Below, one piece after another: positions 16,898-24,940 of a DNA stretch of 64,000 nt. Position 1 is the first letter of the stretch; every line of letters starts with the position of its first letter. The position numbers were made by a program, and so were the translations under genes. Source of the stretch: Terriglobia bacterium (GTDB taxonomy: Bacteria; Acidobacteriota; Terriglobia; Terriglobales; Acidobacteriaceae); NCBI GenBank assembly GCA_020073495.1, contig JAIQFD010000002.1, forward strand, positions 372,001 through 436,000, written 5' to 3'. The notes below the pieces were generated by a model. That model had not been told where the DNA came from, did no database searches, and saw only the letters and a list, made by a program, of their open reading frames with translations.

Positions 16898-17200
16898 TAA
16901 ACCTCGCCTACCCGAAGGCGGCAAATAAGCCCAGCAAAACCTTAAGTATAGCGGACTTTCTATAGCCAACGCTCGAACCCGCTGGCCCCATTGTCACACT
17001 TGGTACCGCCGTGGGAACGCGCCTGAAATACTGCATTTCCGACTTGAAAGCGGCCTTTCAGCCTGCAATCGAGCCTTTTCCTTAGATGCGAGGAACCGCC
17101 AAGAGTCGCCTGCGGGGAGACAGCGCCAGCTCCGAGGAAGGTTCGGCCGGTCTCGTGCCCCCGTGGTGGATTCGCTCAACCCGCTGCTAGAATCGGCTTG
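16898..17200. other. Divergent spacer between the efflux operon and queF
   Basis: A 303-bp gap between divergently transcribed genes that should hold two promoters. On the minus strand TATACT (forward agtata, ~16945-16950) is a possible -10 for the HlyD-like gene, without a convincing -35. I find no riboswitch-like element before queF (no preQ1 aptamer pattern) and no gene. Confidence 0.4.
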
Positions 17201-17596
17201 ATGCCCAAGAAGCCGCGGTATACGCCGGAGCATGCCCAGGCCGGTCTCGACCATGTGCTCCCCGAGATCGAAACCTGGCCGAATCAGTTCCCGGCGTATG
17301 AGATCGTCATCGATATTCCCGAGTTCACGTCGGTATGCCCCAAGACCGGGCTGCCGGACTTCGGCGTCCTCACCATCCGCTATATGCCGGTCCAGGGGTG
17401 CCTGGAATTGAAGTCGCTGAAGGAGTACCTGCTGTGCTACCGCAACCTGGGCATCTTCCAGGAGAACGTCGTCAACCGAGTGCTGGAAGACGTCGTGCGC
17501 GCCTGTAAACCCAAGTGGGCGGTGGTGAAGGGGGATTTCCGTCCGCGGGGCGGGATCGGCACGACGGTCGAGGCGCGCTGGCCGCGGCCGAAATAG
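17201..17596 (+). CDS. queF: NADPH-dependent 7-cyano-7-deazaguanine reductase QueF
   Basis: A 131-residue unimodular (short) QueF of the T-fold superfamily. The nucleophilic cysteine is C46 in TSVCPKTGLPDFG, and the NADPH-binding family signature appears as LELKSLKEYL (~69-78; consensus E-S-[FL]-K-L-Y). It reduces preQ0 to preQ1 in queuosine biosynthesis. The ATG at 17201 is preferred over the in-frame TTG just before it. Other queuosine genes (queC, queD, queE, tgt) are not in the window. The gene is monocistronic, followed 97 bp later by an MFS transporter. Confidence 0.92.
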   Translation: MPKKPRYTPEHAQAGLDHVLPEIETWPNQFPAYEIVIDIPEFTSVCPKTGLPDFGVLTIRYMPVQGCLELKSLKEYLLCYRNLGIFQENVVNRVLEDVVRACKPKWAVVKGDFRPRGGIGTTVEARWPRPK

Positions 17597-17693
17597 TGGC
17601 AAGTCGCGAGTGCCGGGTACCGAATTGTGAAATGTGCTCGCAACTCGGGACTCGCAAGTCGGTACTTCCTACGATATATTCGCCCAACTCAGG

Positions 17694-18935
17694 ATGGCAC
17701 CCAAGCTCTACCCGCGAACCACGCTGGCCCTGCTGACCGCAATCAATTTCATCAATTACATCGACCGCTCAGTGCTGTTCGCAGTGCAGCCGCTGATCCA
17801 GGAGGAGTTCCGGCGAAGCGACCGCGCGTTCGGGTTCCTGACCACCGCGTTCTTCTTCTCCTACATGTTCTTCGCGCCGGTGGCGGGCGTGCTGGCGGAC
17901 CGCTATCCGCGGCGGATCATTATCGTGACCGGCATCGCCGTCTGGAGCGGCGCGACGCTGCTGACCGGGGTGACGCACGAGTTTTCGACCCTGCTCATCC
18001 GGCACACCATCGTGGGCATCGGCGAGGCCAGCTATGCGGCCATTGCGCCGGCATTCATCGCCGACCTGTTTCCCGAGCACAAGCGCGGGCGGATGCTGTC
18101 CATCTTCTACCTGGCCATCCCGGTGGGCACGGCGGTGGGCTACGTGGTCGGGGGCCACCTGGGGCACCATTACGGCTGGCGCACGCCTTTCTACGTCGCC
18201 GCCGCACCGGGCTTTGTGCTGGCGGCGCTCATGTCGCTGGTGCCGGAGCCGCGGCGTGGCAGCCACGATCTGCTCGAGGAGACCGCCGAGCGGGCGACCT
18301 TGTGGGGACTTGCCCGTAACGGGGCGTTCTGGAGCGCCAGCCTGGGCATGGCCATGATGACCTTCGCGCTGGGCGGCATGCAGGTGTGGATGCCCACCTT
18401 CCTCTCGCGCATGCGCGCCATGCCGCTGGACCGCGCGGACTGGTTCTTTGGCGTCAGCATAGCCGTTAATGGAGTGGTGGCGACGCTTTTCGGCGGATGG
18501 CTGGGCGACCGGTTGCTCCGGCGAACTTCCGCGGCGTATTACTTTGTCTCGGCCGTGGGCATGGCGATCGGGGTGCCTTTGATGTTCGCCGCGATCTATG
18601 GCACCGGGGCCTTGATGTTTCCGGCGATCGTGGCTGCGGAATTCTTTTTGCTGGTCAACACGGGCCCATTGAATGCGGCCGTGGTGAACTCGGTGGGAGC
18701 CCACATCCGCTCCAGCGCCATCGCCGTGAACCTGTTTGTCATCCACCTGCTGGGCGACGCGTTCTCGCCCACGCTGATGGGCTGGATCTCCGACAAAGCG
18801 AACCTGCAAACCGCGTTCCTCTCCGCCATCTTCGCCATCGCCCTTTCCACCGCGATCTTGTTTTACGGGATGCGATTCGCCCCGAAATTGCGACCGGAGC
18901 AGCTGGCGGCGAATCCAACCGGGACAGGACACTGA
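17694..18935 (+). CDS. MFS transporter, Spinster-like
   Basis: A 413-residue major facilitator with 12 predicted helices. The start ATG at 17694 gives a normal N-terminus (MAPKLYPRTTLALLTAINF); an extra in-frame extension to 17634 is improbable. The first helices contain NFINYIDRSVLF, and the loop 2-3 motif is GVLADRYPRR (consensus GxxxDRxGRR); IGEASYAAIAPAFIADLFP is characteristic of the Spinster/sphingosine-phosphate-like subgroup. It sits in the inner membrane; substrate is unknown. Its TGA overlaps the ATG of the downstream glycosyltransferase by one base, so the two are coupled. Confidence 0.85.
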   Translation: MAPKLYPRTTLALLTAINFINYIDRSVLFAVQPLIQEEFRRSDRAFGFLTTAFFFSYMFFAPVAGVLADRYPRRIIIVTGIAVWSGATLLTGVTHEFSTLLIRHTIVGIGEASYAAIAPAFIADLFPEHKRGRMLSIFYLAIPVGTAVGYVVGGHLGHHYGWRTPFYVAAAPGFVLAALMSLVPEPRRGSHDLLEETAERATLWGLARNGAFWSASLGMAMMTFALGGMQVWMPTFLSRMRAMPLDRADWFFGVSIAVNGVVATLFGGWLGDRLLRRTSAAYYFVSAVGMAIGVPLMFAAIYGTGALMFPAIVAAEFFLLVNTGPLNAAVVNSVGAHIRSSAIAVNLFVIHLLGDAFSPTLMGWISDKANLQTAFLSAIFAIALSTAILFYGMRFAPKLRPEQLAANPTGTGH

Positions 18936-20116
18936 TGCATACCTTCTCTTGGATCTTAGGGCTGCTGCTGGGGGCAGTGTGGTTGCACCGGCTGCTGGAT
19001 GCGGCGATCGGGATGCCCGCTATCCCGGACATCGCACGTCCGGAGTGGGATGGCGCACCCAGTGACGCCTCGGTGACGGTGATCGTCCCGGCCCGCAACG
19101 AGCAGGAGCACATCGAGGGGGCCCTACGGTCGCTGCTGGGGCTGGAGTATCCGCGGCTGGAGATCATCGCGGTGGACGACCGCTCGACGGACACGACCGG
19201 CCGGGTCATGGACCGAATCGCTGCCGAGGACGGCAGCGGGCGGCTGCGGGTGATCCACATCGAGGAATTGCCTGCCGGCTGGCTCGGCAAGACGCACGCC
19301 ATGTGGCTCGCCTCCCAGAAGGCAGGTGGCGACTGGATCCTGTTCACCGACGCCGACGTCGTCTTCCGCCCAGACGCATTGCGCCGCGCCCTGCGCTACG
19401 TCGAGCAGCAGAAGGCCGACCACCTCGTCATTTTCCCCACCATTGAGATGAGATCGGCGGGCGAGCGCATGATGATCGCCTTTTTCCAGGCGCTGTTTAC
19501 CTTCGGTCATCGGCCATGGAAAGTGGCCGACCCCAAGACTCGCGACCACATGGGGGTGGGCGCATTCAACCTGTTGCGCCGCAGCGCGTACCAAAACATC
19601 GGAACCCACGAAAAGCTGCGCCTGGCGGTCATCGACGACATGAAGCTCGGCGAACTCATCAAGCAGAACGGGTTCGCGCAGCGCAACGTCTTCGGCACGG
19701 ACCTGCTATCGATCCATTGGGCCAAGGGCGGGATGGGAGTCGTGCACAACCTCACCAAGAACATGTTCGCGCTGATGCTGTTCCGCTGGCCGCGGGCCGT
19801 CGGCGCGGCGTTCCTTCTGGGTCTGTTCAACCTGGGCCCCTTCCTGGGATTGCTGCTGGCGCACGGCTGGGCGAAGGCGGGTTACGGAGTGGCGACGTTC
19901 GTGATCTTCGCGCTGTATGTGGGCATGTCCACGAAAACGAAGATCTCTCCCATCTACTTCCTGGCGCACCCCATTAGCTCGGTCATGTTCGTGTTCATCC
20001 TGCTGCGCTCCACCTTCCTGACGCTGTGGCAGGGTGGCGTGGTGTGGCGGGGAACAAAATATCCGCTGGAGGAGCTGCGGGCAGGCATGCTGGGCGGAGA
20101 ATTCACCCCGCTCTAA
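18935..20116 (+). CDS. Membrane-associated GT2 glycosyltransferase
   Basis: A 393-residue protein with an N-terminal membrane helix (~1-20), a GT-A domain (VTVIVPARNEQEHI, VDDRSTDTTG, and LFTDADVVF with the DxD-like metal site), and at least three C-terminal helices (~280-370). The WLGKTHAM segment and MGVGAFNLLRR are typical of lipid-directed GT2 enzymes related to HpnB and carotenoid glycosyltransferases. Acceptor unknown; a membrane lipid is likely. ATG 18935 overlaps the MFS stop (TGATG). Calling it hpnB would be over-reading, although hopanoid genes occur in the same window. Confidence 0.75.
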   Translation: MHTFSWILGLLLGAVWLHRLLDAAIGMPAIPDIARPEWDGAPSDASVTVIVPARNEQEHIEGALRSLLGLEYPRLEIIAVDDRSTDTTGRVMDRIAAEDGSGRLRVIHIEELPAGWLGKTHAMWLASQKAGGDWILFTDADVVFRPDALRRALRYVEQQKADHLVIFPTIEMRSAGERMMIAFFQALFTFGHRPWKVADPKTRDHMGVGAFNLLRRSAYQNIGTHEKLRLAVIDDMKLGELIKQNGFAQRNVFGTDLLSIHWAKGGMGVVHNLTKNMFALMLFRWPRAVGAAFLLGLFNLGPFLGLLLAHGWAKAGYGVATFVIFALYVGMSTKTKISPIYFLAHPISSVMFVFILLRSTFLTLWQGGVVWRGTKYPLEELRAGMLGGEFTPL

Positions 20117-20127
20117 CCACGCCCGGG

Positions 20128-20577
20128 TTATCTCTGTTCGATGTCTGTGCTGGTGGTACTGCGCTTGGTTCTCGTCTGGCCGGGGCTGTAGCGGCCTTTC
20201 CTGGAGACGTCGAATTCCTTGGGGACGGGCGGCAGCTTGGCAGCCTCGCCTTTGAGTTGGCGCGCGTCCCGGATGATGATCTCGGGCACGCCCTTGTACT
20301 CCAGCACCCGGCCATGGACCTCGATGGTCCTGCCGGCGAGCATGCGGACGTCGCCCACGTCGCGCAGGTCTCTGGTGAAAACCACGGCAGCGAATGGGCA
20401 GTTCCTGCGCTCTTCGCAGAAATTAAGGAACCACGCAGCGCCTGAGGGACTCTGTTTGACGCTCAGCACCTTGCCGGTGATGCAGACGGTCGAGCCGAGC
20501 TTCTTTGGAGCTTCGGTGAAGGGCAGGCACGCAGCGTTACCAAGGCTCGTAATCAGGAGGATCAGCGCGAGTCTCAC
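20128..20577 (-). CDS. Exported OB-fold (tRNA_anti-like) protein of unknown function
   Basis: About 149 residues. A GTG at 20577 gives a signal peptide (VRLALILLITSLGNAACLPF); the open frame extends upstream to 20691 but without a plausible signal sequence. The mature part reads like a single OB-fold domain: STVCITGKVLSVKQSPSGA, a central DLRDVGDVRMLAGRTIEV, then GRVLEYKGVPEIIIRDARQL. This resembles the nucleic-acid-type OB domains found in small exported bacterial proteins. The C-terminal ~25 residues are basic and low-complexity. Convergent with the GT2 gene. Function unknown. Confidence 0.6.
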   Translation of the reverse strand: MRLALILLITSLGNAACLPFTEAPKKLGSTVCITGKVLSVKQSPSGAAWFLNFCEERRNCPFAAVVFTRDLRDVGDVRMLAGRTIEVHGRVLEYKGVPEIIIRDARQLKGEAAKLPPVPKEFDVSRKGRYSPGQTRTKRSTTSTDIEQR

Positions 20578-20697
20578 GACGGCGCAAGTGTAAAGACACG
20601 GCAAGCGAGAAGTCTGTGACGTAAGAAAAATGCTTCCAGCGGCTTCGCCAGTCCCCAGGATGACGCCGGCGGGACTCAGACGCCGCGCCAAGCGGCG

Positions 20698-21225
20698 TTA
20701 TTTCGTGGGCTCCATCTGGAGCGTGTTGTTGAAGATGTTGAAGTAGTTGAAAAGTCCGATCGCGACCGCCAACTCGACGATCTCTCCCTCGTCGTAGTGC
20801 TTGGAAAGCTCGGACCAGAAGGCGTCGTCGACCGCCTTGGAATCGATCGTCATACGTTCCGCCAGCTCGAGGGCCGCCTTTTCCCGGGGCGAAAAATCGG
20901 ATCGCGTCCGGAAATCGAAAAGATTCCGGATCTGCTCTTCGCTCCATCCTTGGCGTCCTGCCAGGACGCTGTGCGAGGCCAGTCAATACTCGCAGTGGTT
21001 GATCTGCGAGACCCGCACAAAGAGGAGTTCCTTGAGCTTGATACCGGTGGTGCCGGTGCCCATGACCGCCTTGAAATGATCGATCATGGTCTTCACGATG
21101 TGGGGCCGATGGGCCACGGTGCGGAACATGTTGGGGATGTTGCCGCGCTCCTTCAGAAAGGCGTCGAAGATGGCCTGGACCTGCTCATCGACTTGGGAGC
21201 GGTCGAGCCGGGAGATTCTTGACAT
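20698..21225 (-). CDS. AhpD-like (carboxymuconolactone decarboxylase family) protein with in-frame TGA: probable selenoprotein
   Basis: The frame from 21225 to the TAA at 20698-20700 is 175 codons with one in-frame TGA at 20983-20985 (codon 81). The protein is an AhpD/CMD-fold peroxidase-like redox enzyme. The TGA sits exactly where the family has the second cysteine of its CxxC-x3-H site: NHCEY-(TGA)-LASHS, i.e. C78-x-x-U81 with H85. The 94 codons after the TGA continue the family (SEEQIRNLFDF, then an ELAVAIGLFNYFNIFNN end). A SECIS-like hairpin follows the TGA. I read it as a selenocysteine protein rather than a pseudogene. The start ATG 21225 lacks a clear ribosome-binding site. Sec machinery is not in the window. 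Confidence 0.78.
20953..20969 (-). promoter_or_regulatory. SECIS-like hairpin downstream of the in-frame TGA
   Basis: On the coding (minus) strand, 13 nt after the TGA, GCGTCCT (20969-20963), loop GGC and AGGACGC (20959-20953) form a perfect 7-bp stem. The apical loop begins with GG and lies 20 nt from the TGA. This fits the known bacterial SECIS pattern: upper stem of at least 4 bp, a G in the first two loop positions, and 16-37 nt spacing. Confidence 0.65.
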
Positions 21226-21236
21226 AATGAAAGTCT

Positions 21237-21272
21237 AGCAGCGGACAAGCGTCACGGATGTGATCCGCTGCT
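21237..21272. promoter_or_regulatory. 9-bp inverted repeat upstream of the AhpD-like gene
   Basis: AGCAGCGGA (21237-21245) and TCCGCTGCT (21264-21272) are perfect complements with an 18-nt spacer. The element lies 12 bp upstream of the start codon, so it could be an operator or a 5' leader hairpin. Confidence 0.4.
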
Positions 21273-21310
21273 CCCGGAAAGGCGCCGGCAGCGGCGGGGC
21301 AGGCAGGGAA

Positions 21311-21333
21311 GCGGGCCCGGAGGCCGGGCCCGC
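21311..21333 (-). terminator. Strong GC hairpin after the STAS gene
   Basis: GCGGGCCCGG (21311-21320) and CCGGGCCCGC (21324-21333) form a perfect 10-bp stem with a 3-nt loop, 8 bp beyond the STAS stop codon. There is no T-run, so it may be a hairpin-only terminator or an mRNA 3'-end stabiliser for the anti-sigma operon. Confidence 0.5.
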
Positions 21334-21341
21334 AAGACCGG

Positions 21342-21689
21342 CTACTTGGTGAACGCCGCGATGGCGGTCGCTTCGTCGTCCTTGACGTCGAAAACGGTGT
21401 ACAGCTTGGTGATCTGGAGCAGGTCGTGCACCTTCTTGGTCAGGTTGAGCAGCTTGAGCTCACCGCCCTGGTTACGAACGGTGGTGAAGGCGCTGACCAA
21501 CTCGCCGATGCCCGAGCTGTCGATGTAGGTGACATCGCCGAGGTTCAGCAGGATCTTCTTGCTCCCCTTGCCGACCAGGTCGCGGACGGCATCGCGCAAG
21601 ACAACGCTGCCCTCCCCGAGGGTGATGCGTCCGCTCAGGTCCACGATCGTCACGCCGTCCATCTGCCGTGTGCTGGCCTTCATCGTCAC
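21342..21689 (-). CDS. Anti-sigma factor antagonist (STAS domain)
   Basis: A 115-residue single STAS domain, the usual size of SpoIIAA/RsbV proteins. The phospho-acceptor region is VTYIDSSGIGELVSAF, with the serine in DSSG that a partner kinase phosphorylates. GTG 21689 is preferred as start because AGGAGG lies 7 nt upstream and GTGA overlaps the stop of the kinase gene; ATG 21683 is the alternative. The unphosphorylated form would bind the RsbW-like kinase encoded just upstream and release a sigma factor. The sigma factor itself is not adjacent. Confidence 0.88.
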   Translation of the reverse strand: MTMKASTRQMDGVTIVDLSGRITLGEGSVVLRDAVRDLVGKGSKKILLNLGDVTYIDSSGIGELVSAFTTVRNQGGELKLLNLTKKVHDLLQITKLYTVFDVKDDEATAIAAFTK

Positions 21690-22135
21690 TTGGATTCCTC
21701 CTTGGTGCCCGCGGGCGTCCCGCCGGCCACCTTCTTGATCAAGGTAATTTCGCTTCCCGGGTCCAAGATGCGGATGCGCACCTCGTCCATGAATGCACGC
21801 ATGAGAAAGATCCCCCGGCCGGACTGCTTGAGCAGGTTCTCCGGCGCGAGCGGATCGGGGATGCTGTTCAAATCCACCCCCCTGCCCTGGTCGGTGATCC
21901 GTATGACCAGCTCTCCCCCGGTGTTCTCGTAAGAGAGGGTCATTTTTTTCTTCGGATCATATGCGTTTCCGTGGAGGACGGCGTTGACCGCCGCCTCCCG
22001 GACCGCCATCGAGATCCTCTGACACTCGTCCTCGTCGAAGCCGGCTTTGGCTGCGAGCTGAAGAGAGAGTTCCTCCGCCTTGTTTACGCTGTCTAAAGTC
22101 GACTCGAGCGTGTAAGAGACCCGGTTCCCGGTCAT
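21686..22135 (-). CDS. Anti-sigma regulatory factor, RsbW-like serine kinase
   Basis: About 149 residues of a GHKL/HATPase_c domain. The N box is MAVREAAVNAVLHGNAYDP (metal-binding Asn/His), the G1 box ITDQGRGVDL and the G2 box SGRGIFLMRAFMDEV. These anti-sigma kinases bind a sigma factor and phosphorylate the STAS antagonist, here encoded immediately downstream with a 4-bp overlap. ATG 22135 is chosen; an in-frame TTG at 22141 is possible. Cytoplasmic. Target likely a SigB/SigF-type stress sigma factor, not seen here. Confidence 0.88.
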   Translation of the reverse strand: MTGNRVSYTLESTLDSVNKAEELSLQLAAKAGFDEDECQRISMAVREAAVNAVLHGNAYDPKKKMTLSYENTGGELVIRITDQGRGVDLNSIPDPLAPENLLKQSGRGIFLMRAFMDEVRIRILDPGSEITLIKKVAGGTPAGTKEESK

Positions 22136-22191
22136 TTTCAAGAAGCTTTACCGTCCACTGTCGGCAGTCGCTGGAGCGAGTGTCTCCCGGG

Positions 22192-22262
22192 AACCAATTC
22201 CGAAGTCCAGGACGCATTCACCGGGAATTGGTTAGTTTGCCTAGGGGGTCGCCAATTGTCAA
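22192..22262 (-). promoter_or_regulatory. Putative promoter with adjoining inverted repeat for the anti-sigma operon
   Basis: On the minus strand TTGACA (22262-22257) is followed by a 17-bp spacer and CAAACT (22239-22234). Directly after the -10 begins a perfect 10-bp inverted repeat, AACCAATTCC (22233-22224) with GGAATTGGTT (22201-22192). The -35 is perfect but the -10 matches only half the consensus. The repeat would lie at the transcript start and could be an operator or leader hairpin. Confidence 0.45.
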
Positions 22263-22365
22263 TGTTACCCCTGTCAGTCCGGTGTGGGCGAGCCTGGTGA
22301 GGGCGGAAACTTCGTTGCATGTCACGACTGACAACTGAGACCCGATTCGGTATTCTCGGCACAGG

Positions 22366-23610
22366 ATGATGACGGTCGCGCTATCGGAGCTGCTGGGAGC
22401 GCCCGTGCTGGATTCTTCCGGCCGGGTCGGCGGACGGGTGCGCGAGATCGCCATGTGCCCGCAGGAAGACGCGGTCCGGGTTTCCGGCATCATCGTGAAG
22501 ACTCCGGAAGGCGAACGGGTGCTGCCGCCGCGCGCCCTCCAGGCATTGGAGCGGAGCGGGGTGCGGGCGTCCGCTCCCGCAGCAGAGTGGCAGCCATTCA
22601 TTGGCGGGGAAGGGTTCCTGCTGCTCTCCCGCGACCTGCTTGACCAGCAGATCATCGACGTGCACGGCCGCAAGGTGGTGCGCGTCAACGACGTGGACCT
22701 GGTCGAGGACCACCATAACGCGCACGTCGAGCTGAAGGTCTCCGGCGTAGACGTCGGCGCCCGCGGCGCCATACGGCGCCTGCTGAAAGGGCTGGTGCCC
22801 GGGGTAGCCTTGCACGCCCTGGTATCCAAGATCCCGCCGCGCATCATTCCCTGGGAGTTCGTCGACCTGATCGAAACCGACCCGGCGCGGCGCGTGAAGC
22901 TGAAAATCGAGCACGAGCTCCTTTCCAAGCTGCACCCCGCCGACATCGCCGACATCGTCGAAGAACTCGCTCCCGCCGAGCGCGAAGCCGTGTTCGAAAC
23001 GCTGGACGAGCACGTCGCCGCCGAAGCGCTGGAGGAGGTCGATCCCAAGCTGCAGGTAAAGATCATGGAGTCGCTCGACTCCGACCGGGCCGCGGACATC
23101 GTCGAGGAAATGGATCCGGACGCGGCCGCGGACCTGCTGGGAGACCTGCCCAAGGAGACCTCGGACGAGATCCTGGAGGAGATGGAGCCGGAGGAACGCG
23201 AGGAAGTCGCAGAGCTGCTCGAGTTCCGCGAAGATACTGCAGCCGGCCGCATGACCACCGACTACCTCGCCATGGGCGCCGGGGCTACGGTGCAGGACGC
23301 GGTCGAGACCCTGAAACAGTTCGAGGGCGGGATCGAGAGCGTCGGCACCATCTACCTGCTCGGCCCCGATGCCAAGTTGCTGGGAGCAGTTCCGCTGGCA
23401 AGGATCGTGGTCTCTCCAGCAGGCACGCCCTTGCAGCAAATCACTCTGGAGCCGCTGATCTCCTGCCACGCCGGGGCCAGTGAGAAGGAAGTGGCAGAAC
23501 TGTTCGACAAGTACAACCTCCAGACCCTTCCCGTGCTGGACGACGCGGGCCGCATGACCGGGGTGATCACCGCCGACGACGTCATCAGCCTGCTGCGCAG
23601 CAAACTTTAA
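22366..23610 (+). CDS. MgtE N-domain/CBS-pair protein without a transport domain
   Basis: A 414-residue soluble protein. The N-terminal ~165 residues look like two PRC-barrel-like units (LLGAPVLDSSGRVGGRVREI, QQIIDVHGRKVVRVNDVDLV). Residues ~180-300 form the acidic MgtE intracellular N domain (LHPADIADIVEEL, LPKETSDEILEEM), and ~300-414 a CBS pair (HAGASEKEVAELFDKY, LPVLDDAGRMTGVITADD). The MgtE membrane domain is absent. In MgtE these parts sense Mg2+ and gate the pore. It ends 76 bp before an Nramp-type transporter gene and probably regulates it. Confidence 0.85.
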   Translation: MMTVALSELLGAPVLDSSGRVGGRVREIAMCPQEDAVRVSGIIVKTPEGERVLPPRALQALERSGVRASAPAAEWQPFIGGEGFLLLSRDLLDQQIIDVHGRKVVRVNDVDLVEDHHNAHVELKVSGVDVGARGAIRRLLKGLVPGVALHALVSKIPPRIIPWEFVDLIETDPARRVKLKIEHELLSKLHPADIADIVEELAPAEREAVFETLDEHVAAEALEEVDPKLQVKIMESLDSDRAADIVEEMDPDAAADLLGDLPKETSDEILEEMEPEEREEVAELLEFREDTAAGRMTTDYLAMGAGATVQDAVETLKQFEGGIESVGTIYLLGPDAKLLGAVPLARIVVSPAGTPLQQITLEPLISCHAGASEKEVAELFDKYNLQTLPVLDDAGRMTGVITADDVISLLRSKL

Positions 23611-23686
23611 TTCTCGATTCATCTGGCACGATTCGCGGTCCGCGTTTATTCTGGCTCGGCTGTGAACCCTACATGCGAAGCCGGAC

Positions 23687-24937
23687 ATGAGGAAGCTGAG
23701 ACGCTGGAAGACCCGGACCCTGCTGTTCCTGGCAGTCGTCGGGCCGGGCTTTATCACGGCAAACGTCGACAACGATGCCGGTGGCATCTGGACGTATTCG
23801 GCTGCCGGCGCGCAGTTCGGCTACGCGTTGCTGTGGACCATGATCCCCATCACGGTCGCGTTGATCGTGGTCCAGGAGATGTCCGCGCGCATGGGCGCGG
23901 TCACCGGCAAGGGCCTTAGCGACCTTATCCGCGAAGAGTACGGCCTGCGCATCACCGTCCTGATGATGGCTGGACTGTTGATCACCAATTTCGGCAACGT
24001 GGTGGCCGAATTCGCCGGAATCGCCAGCAGCCTGGAACTGTGGCATGTTCCCCGGCAGGTGAGCGTCCCGGTCTGCGCATTCATCGTGTGGCTCATGGTG
24101 GTGAAGGGCAGCTACAAAAGCGTCGAGAAGATCTTCCTCACCGCCTCGTTCTTTTACTTCGCGTACATCCTTGCCGGAGTGCTGGCGGGGCCGCATTGGA
24201 GGGAAGCTGCGGCCGCAACCTTCCGGCCGCCATCCGCGAGGTCGTTCGACAACTCCGCGTACCTCTACATGGTGATCGCGCTGGTCGGCACTACGATCGC
24301 GCCCTGGATGCAGTTCTACCTCCAGGCCTCGATCGTGGAGAAGGGAGTGACCGCGCGCCAATACGGGGCCTCGCGGCTGGACGTGATCTCGGGCTGCATC
24401 TTCACCGACGTGGTCGCGTGGTTCATCGTGGTGGCTTGTGCCGCGACTCTCTATGTCCACGGGGTGCGCGACATCGGGAGCGCCGCGGACGCCGCCCAGG
24501 CCTTGCGCCCGCTCGCCGGGGACTACGCGTACATCCTCTTCTCGGCGGGGCTGTTCAATGCTTCGCTGTTCGCGGCGTCGATCCTGCCCATCTCGACGGC
24601 TTACACCGTCTGTGAAGGCCTTGGGTTTGAATCCGGCGTGGGGAAGAAGTTCAGTGAAGCGCCGTTCTTCTACTGGCTTTACACCATCCTAATCGCGGCG
24701 GGAGCGGGTGTGATCCTGGCGCCGAATATCCCGCTGGTGAAGCTCAGTATCCTGTCGCAGGTGGTCAACGGCATGGTGTTGCCCTTCGTGCTCATTTTCA
24801 TGCTGCTGCTGGCGAACAAGCGCGAGCTCATGGGCGAGCACACCAATTCGCGGCTCTTCAATGTGATCGCATGGGTGACGACCTTCGTCATGATCGCGCT
24901 CACCATCGGCTGGTTCCTCACCCTGAGAGGAAAATAG
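23687..24937 (+). CDS. Nramp-related divalent metal transporter with altered metal site
   Basis: A 416-residue polytopic protein with about 11 helices and the Nramp/SLC11 fold. Helix 1 reads GPGFITANVDNDAGGIW, so the canonical DPGN metal motif is replaced by DNDAG (~28-32). In helix 6 the canonical MPH region is replaced by IAPWM (~204-208). These changes suggest a metal preference different from Mn/Fe, possibly Mg2+ as for Nramp-related Mg transporters, which is an inference. The upstream MgtE-N/CBS gene supports a Mg2+-linked role. The mntH symbol is withheld because of the altered site. Confidence 0.85.
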   Translation: MRKLRRWKTRTLLFLAVVGPGFITANVDNDAGGIWTYSAAGAQFGYALLWTMIPITVALIVVQEMSARMGAVTGKGLSDLIREEYGLRITVLMMAGLLITNFGNVVAEFAGIASSLELWHVPRQVSVPVCAFIVWLMVVKGSYKSVEKIFLTASFFYFAYILAGVLAGPHWREAAAATFRPPSARSFDNSAYLYMVIALVGTTIAPWMQFYLQASIVEKGVTARQYGASRLDVISGCIFTDVVAWFIVVACAATLYVHGVRDIGSAADAAQALRPLAGDYAYILFSAGLFNASLFAASILPISTAYTVCEGLGFESGVGKKFSEAPFFYWLYTILIAAGAGVILAPNIPLVKLSILSQVVNGMVLPFVLIFMLLLANKRELMGEHTNSRLFNVIAWVTTFVMIALTIGWFLTLRGK

Positions 24938-24940
24938 GCC

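Noticed and set aside
16970-17000. tRNA-like GGTTCGAG sequence on the minus strand
   Set aside because: The surrounding bases do not form a T-stem or acceptor stem, and no D- or anticodon arm follows.
16898-17200. preQ1 riboswitch upstream of queF
   Set aside because: No compact stem-loop with the A-rich tail and downstream pairing of a preQ1 aptamer was found before the queF start.
18935-20116. Assignment of the membrane GT2 gene as hpnB
   Set aside because: General GT2 and membrane features fit, but no HpnB-specific motif could be confirmed and the gene is coupled to an MFS transporter 14 kb from the hopanoid genes.
20983-21225. 80-codon truncated AhpD pseudogene with a nonsense mutation
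   Set aside because: The frame continues in phase for 94 family-like codons after the TGA, the stop is TGA exactly at a catalytic Cys position, and a SECIS-like hairpin follows. Loss by random mutation would not be expected to preserve all three. It remains the main alternative if no Sec machinery exists.
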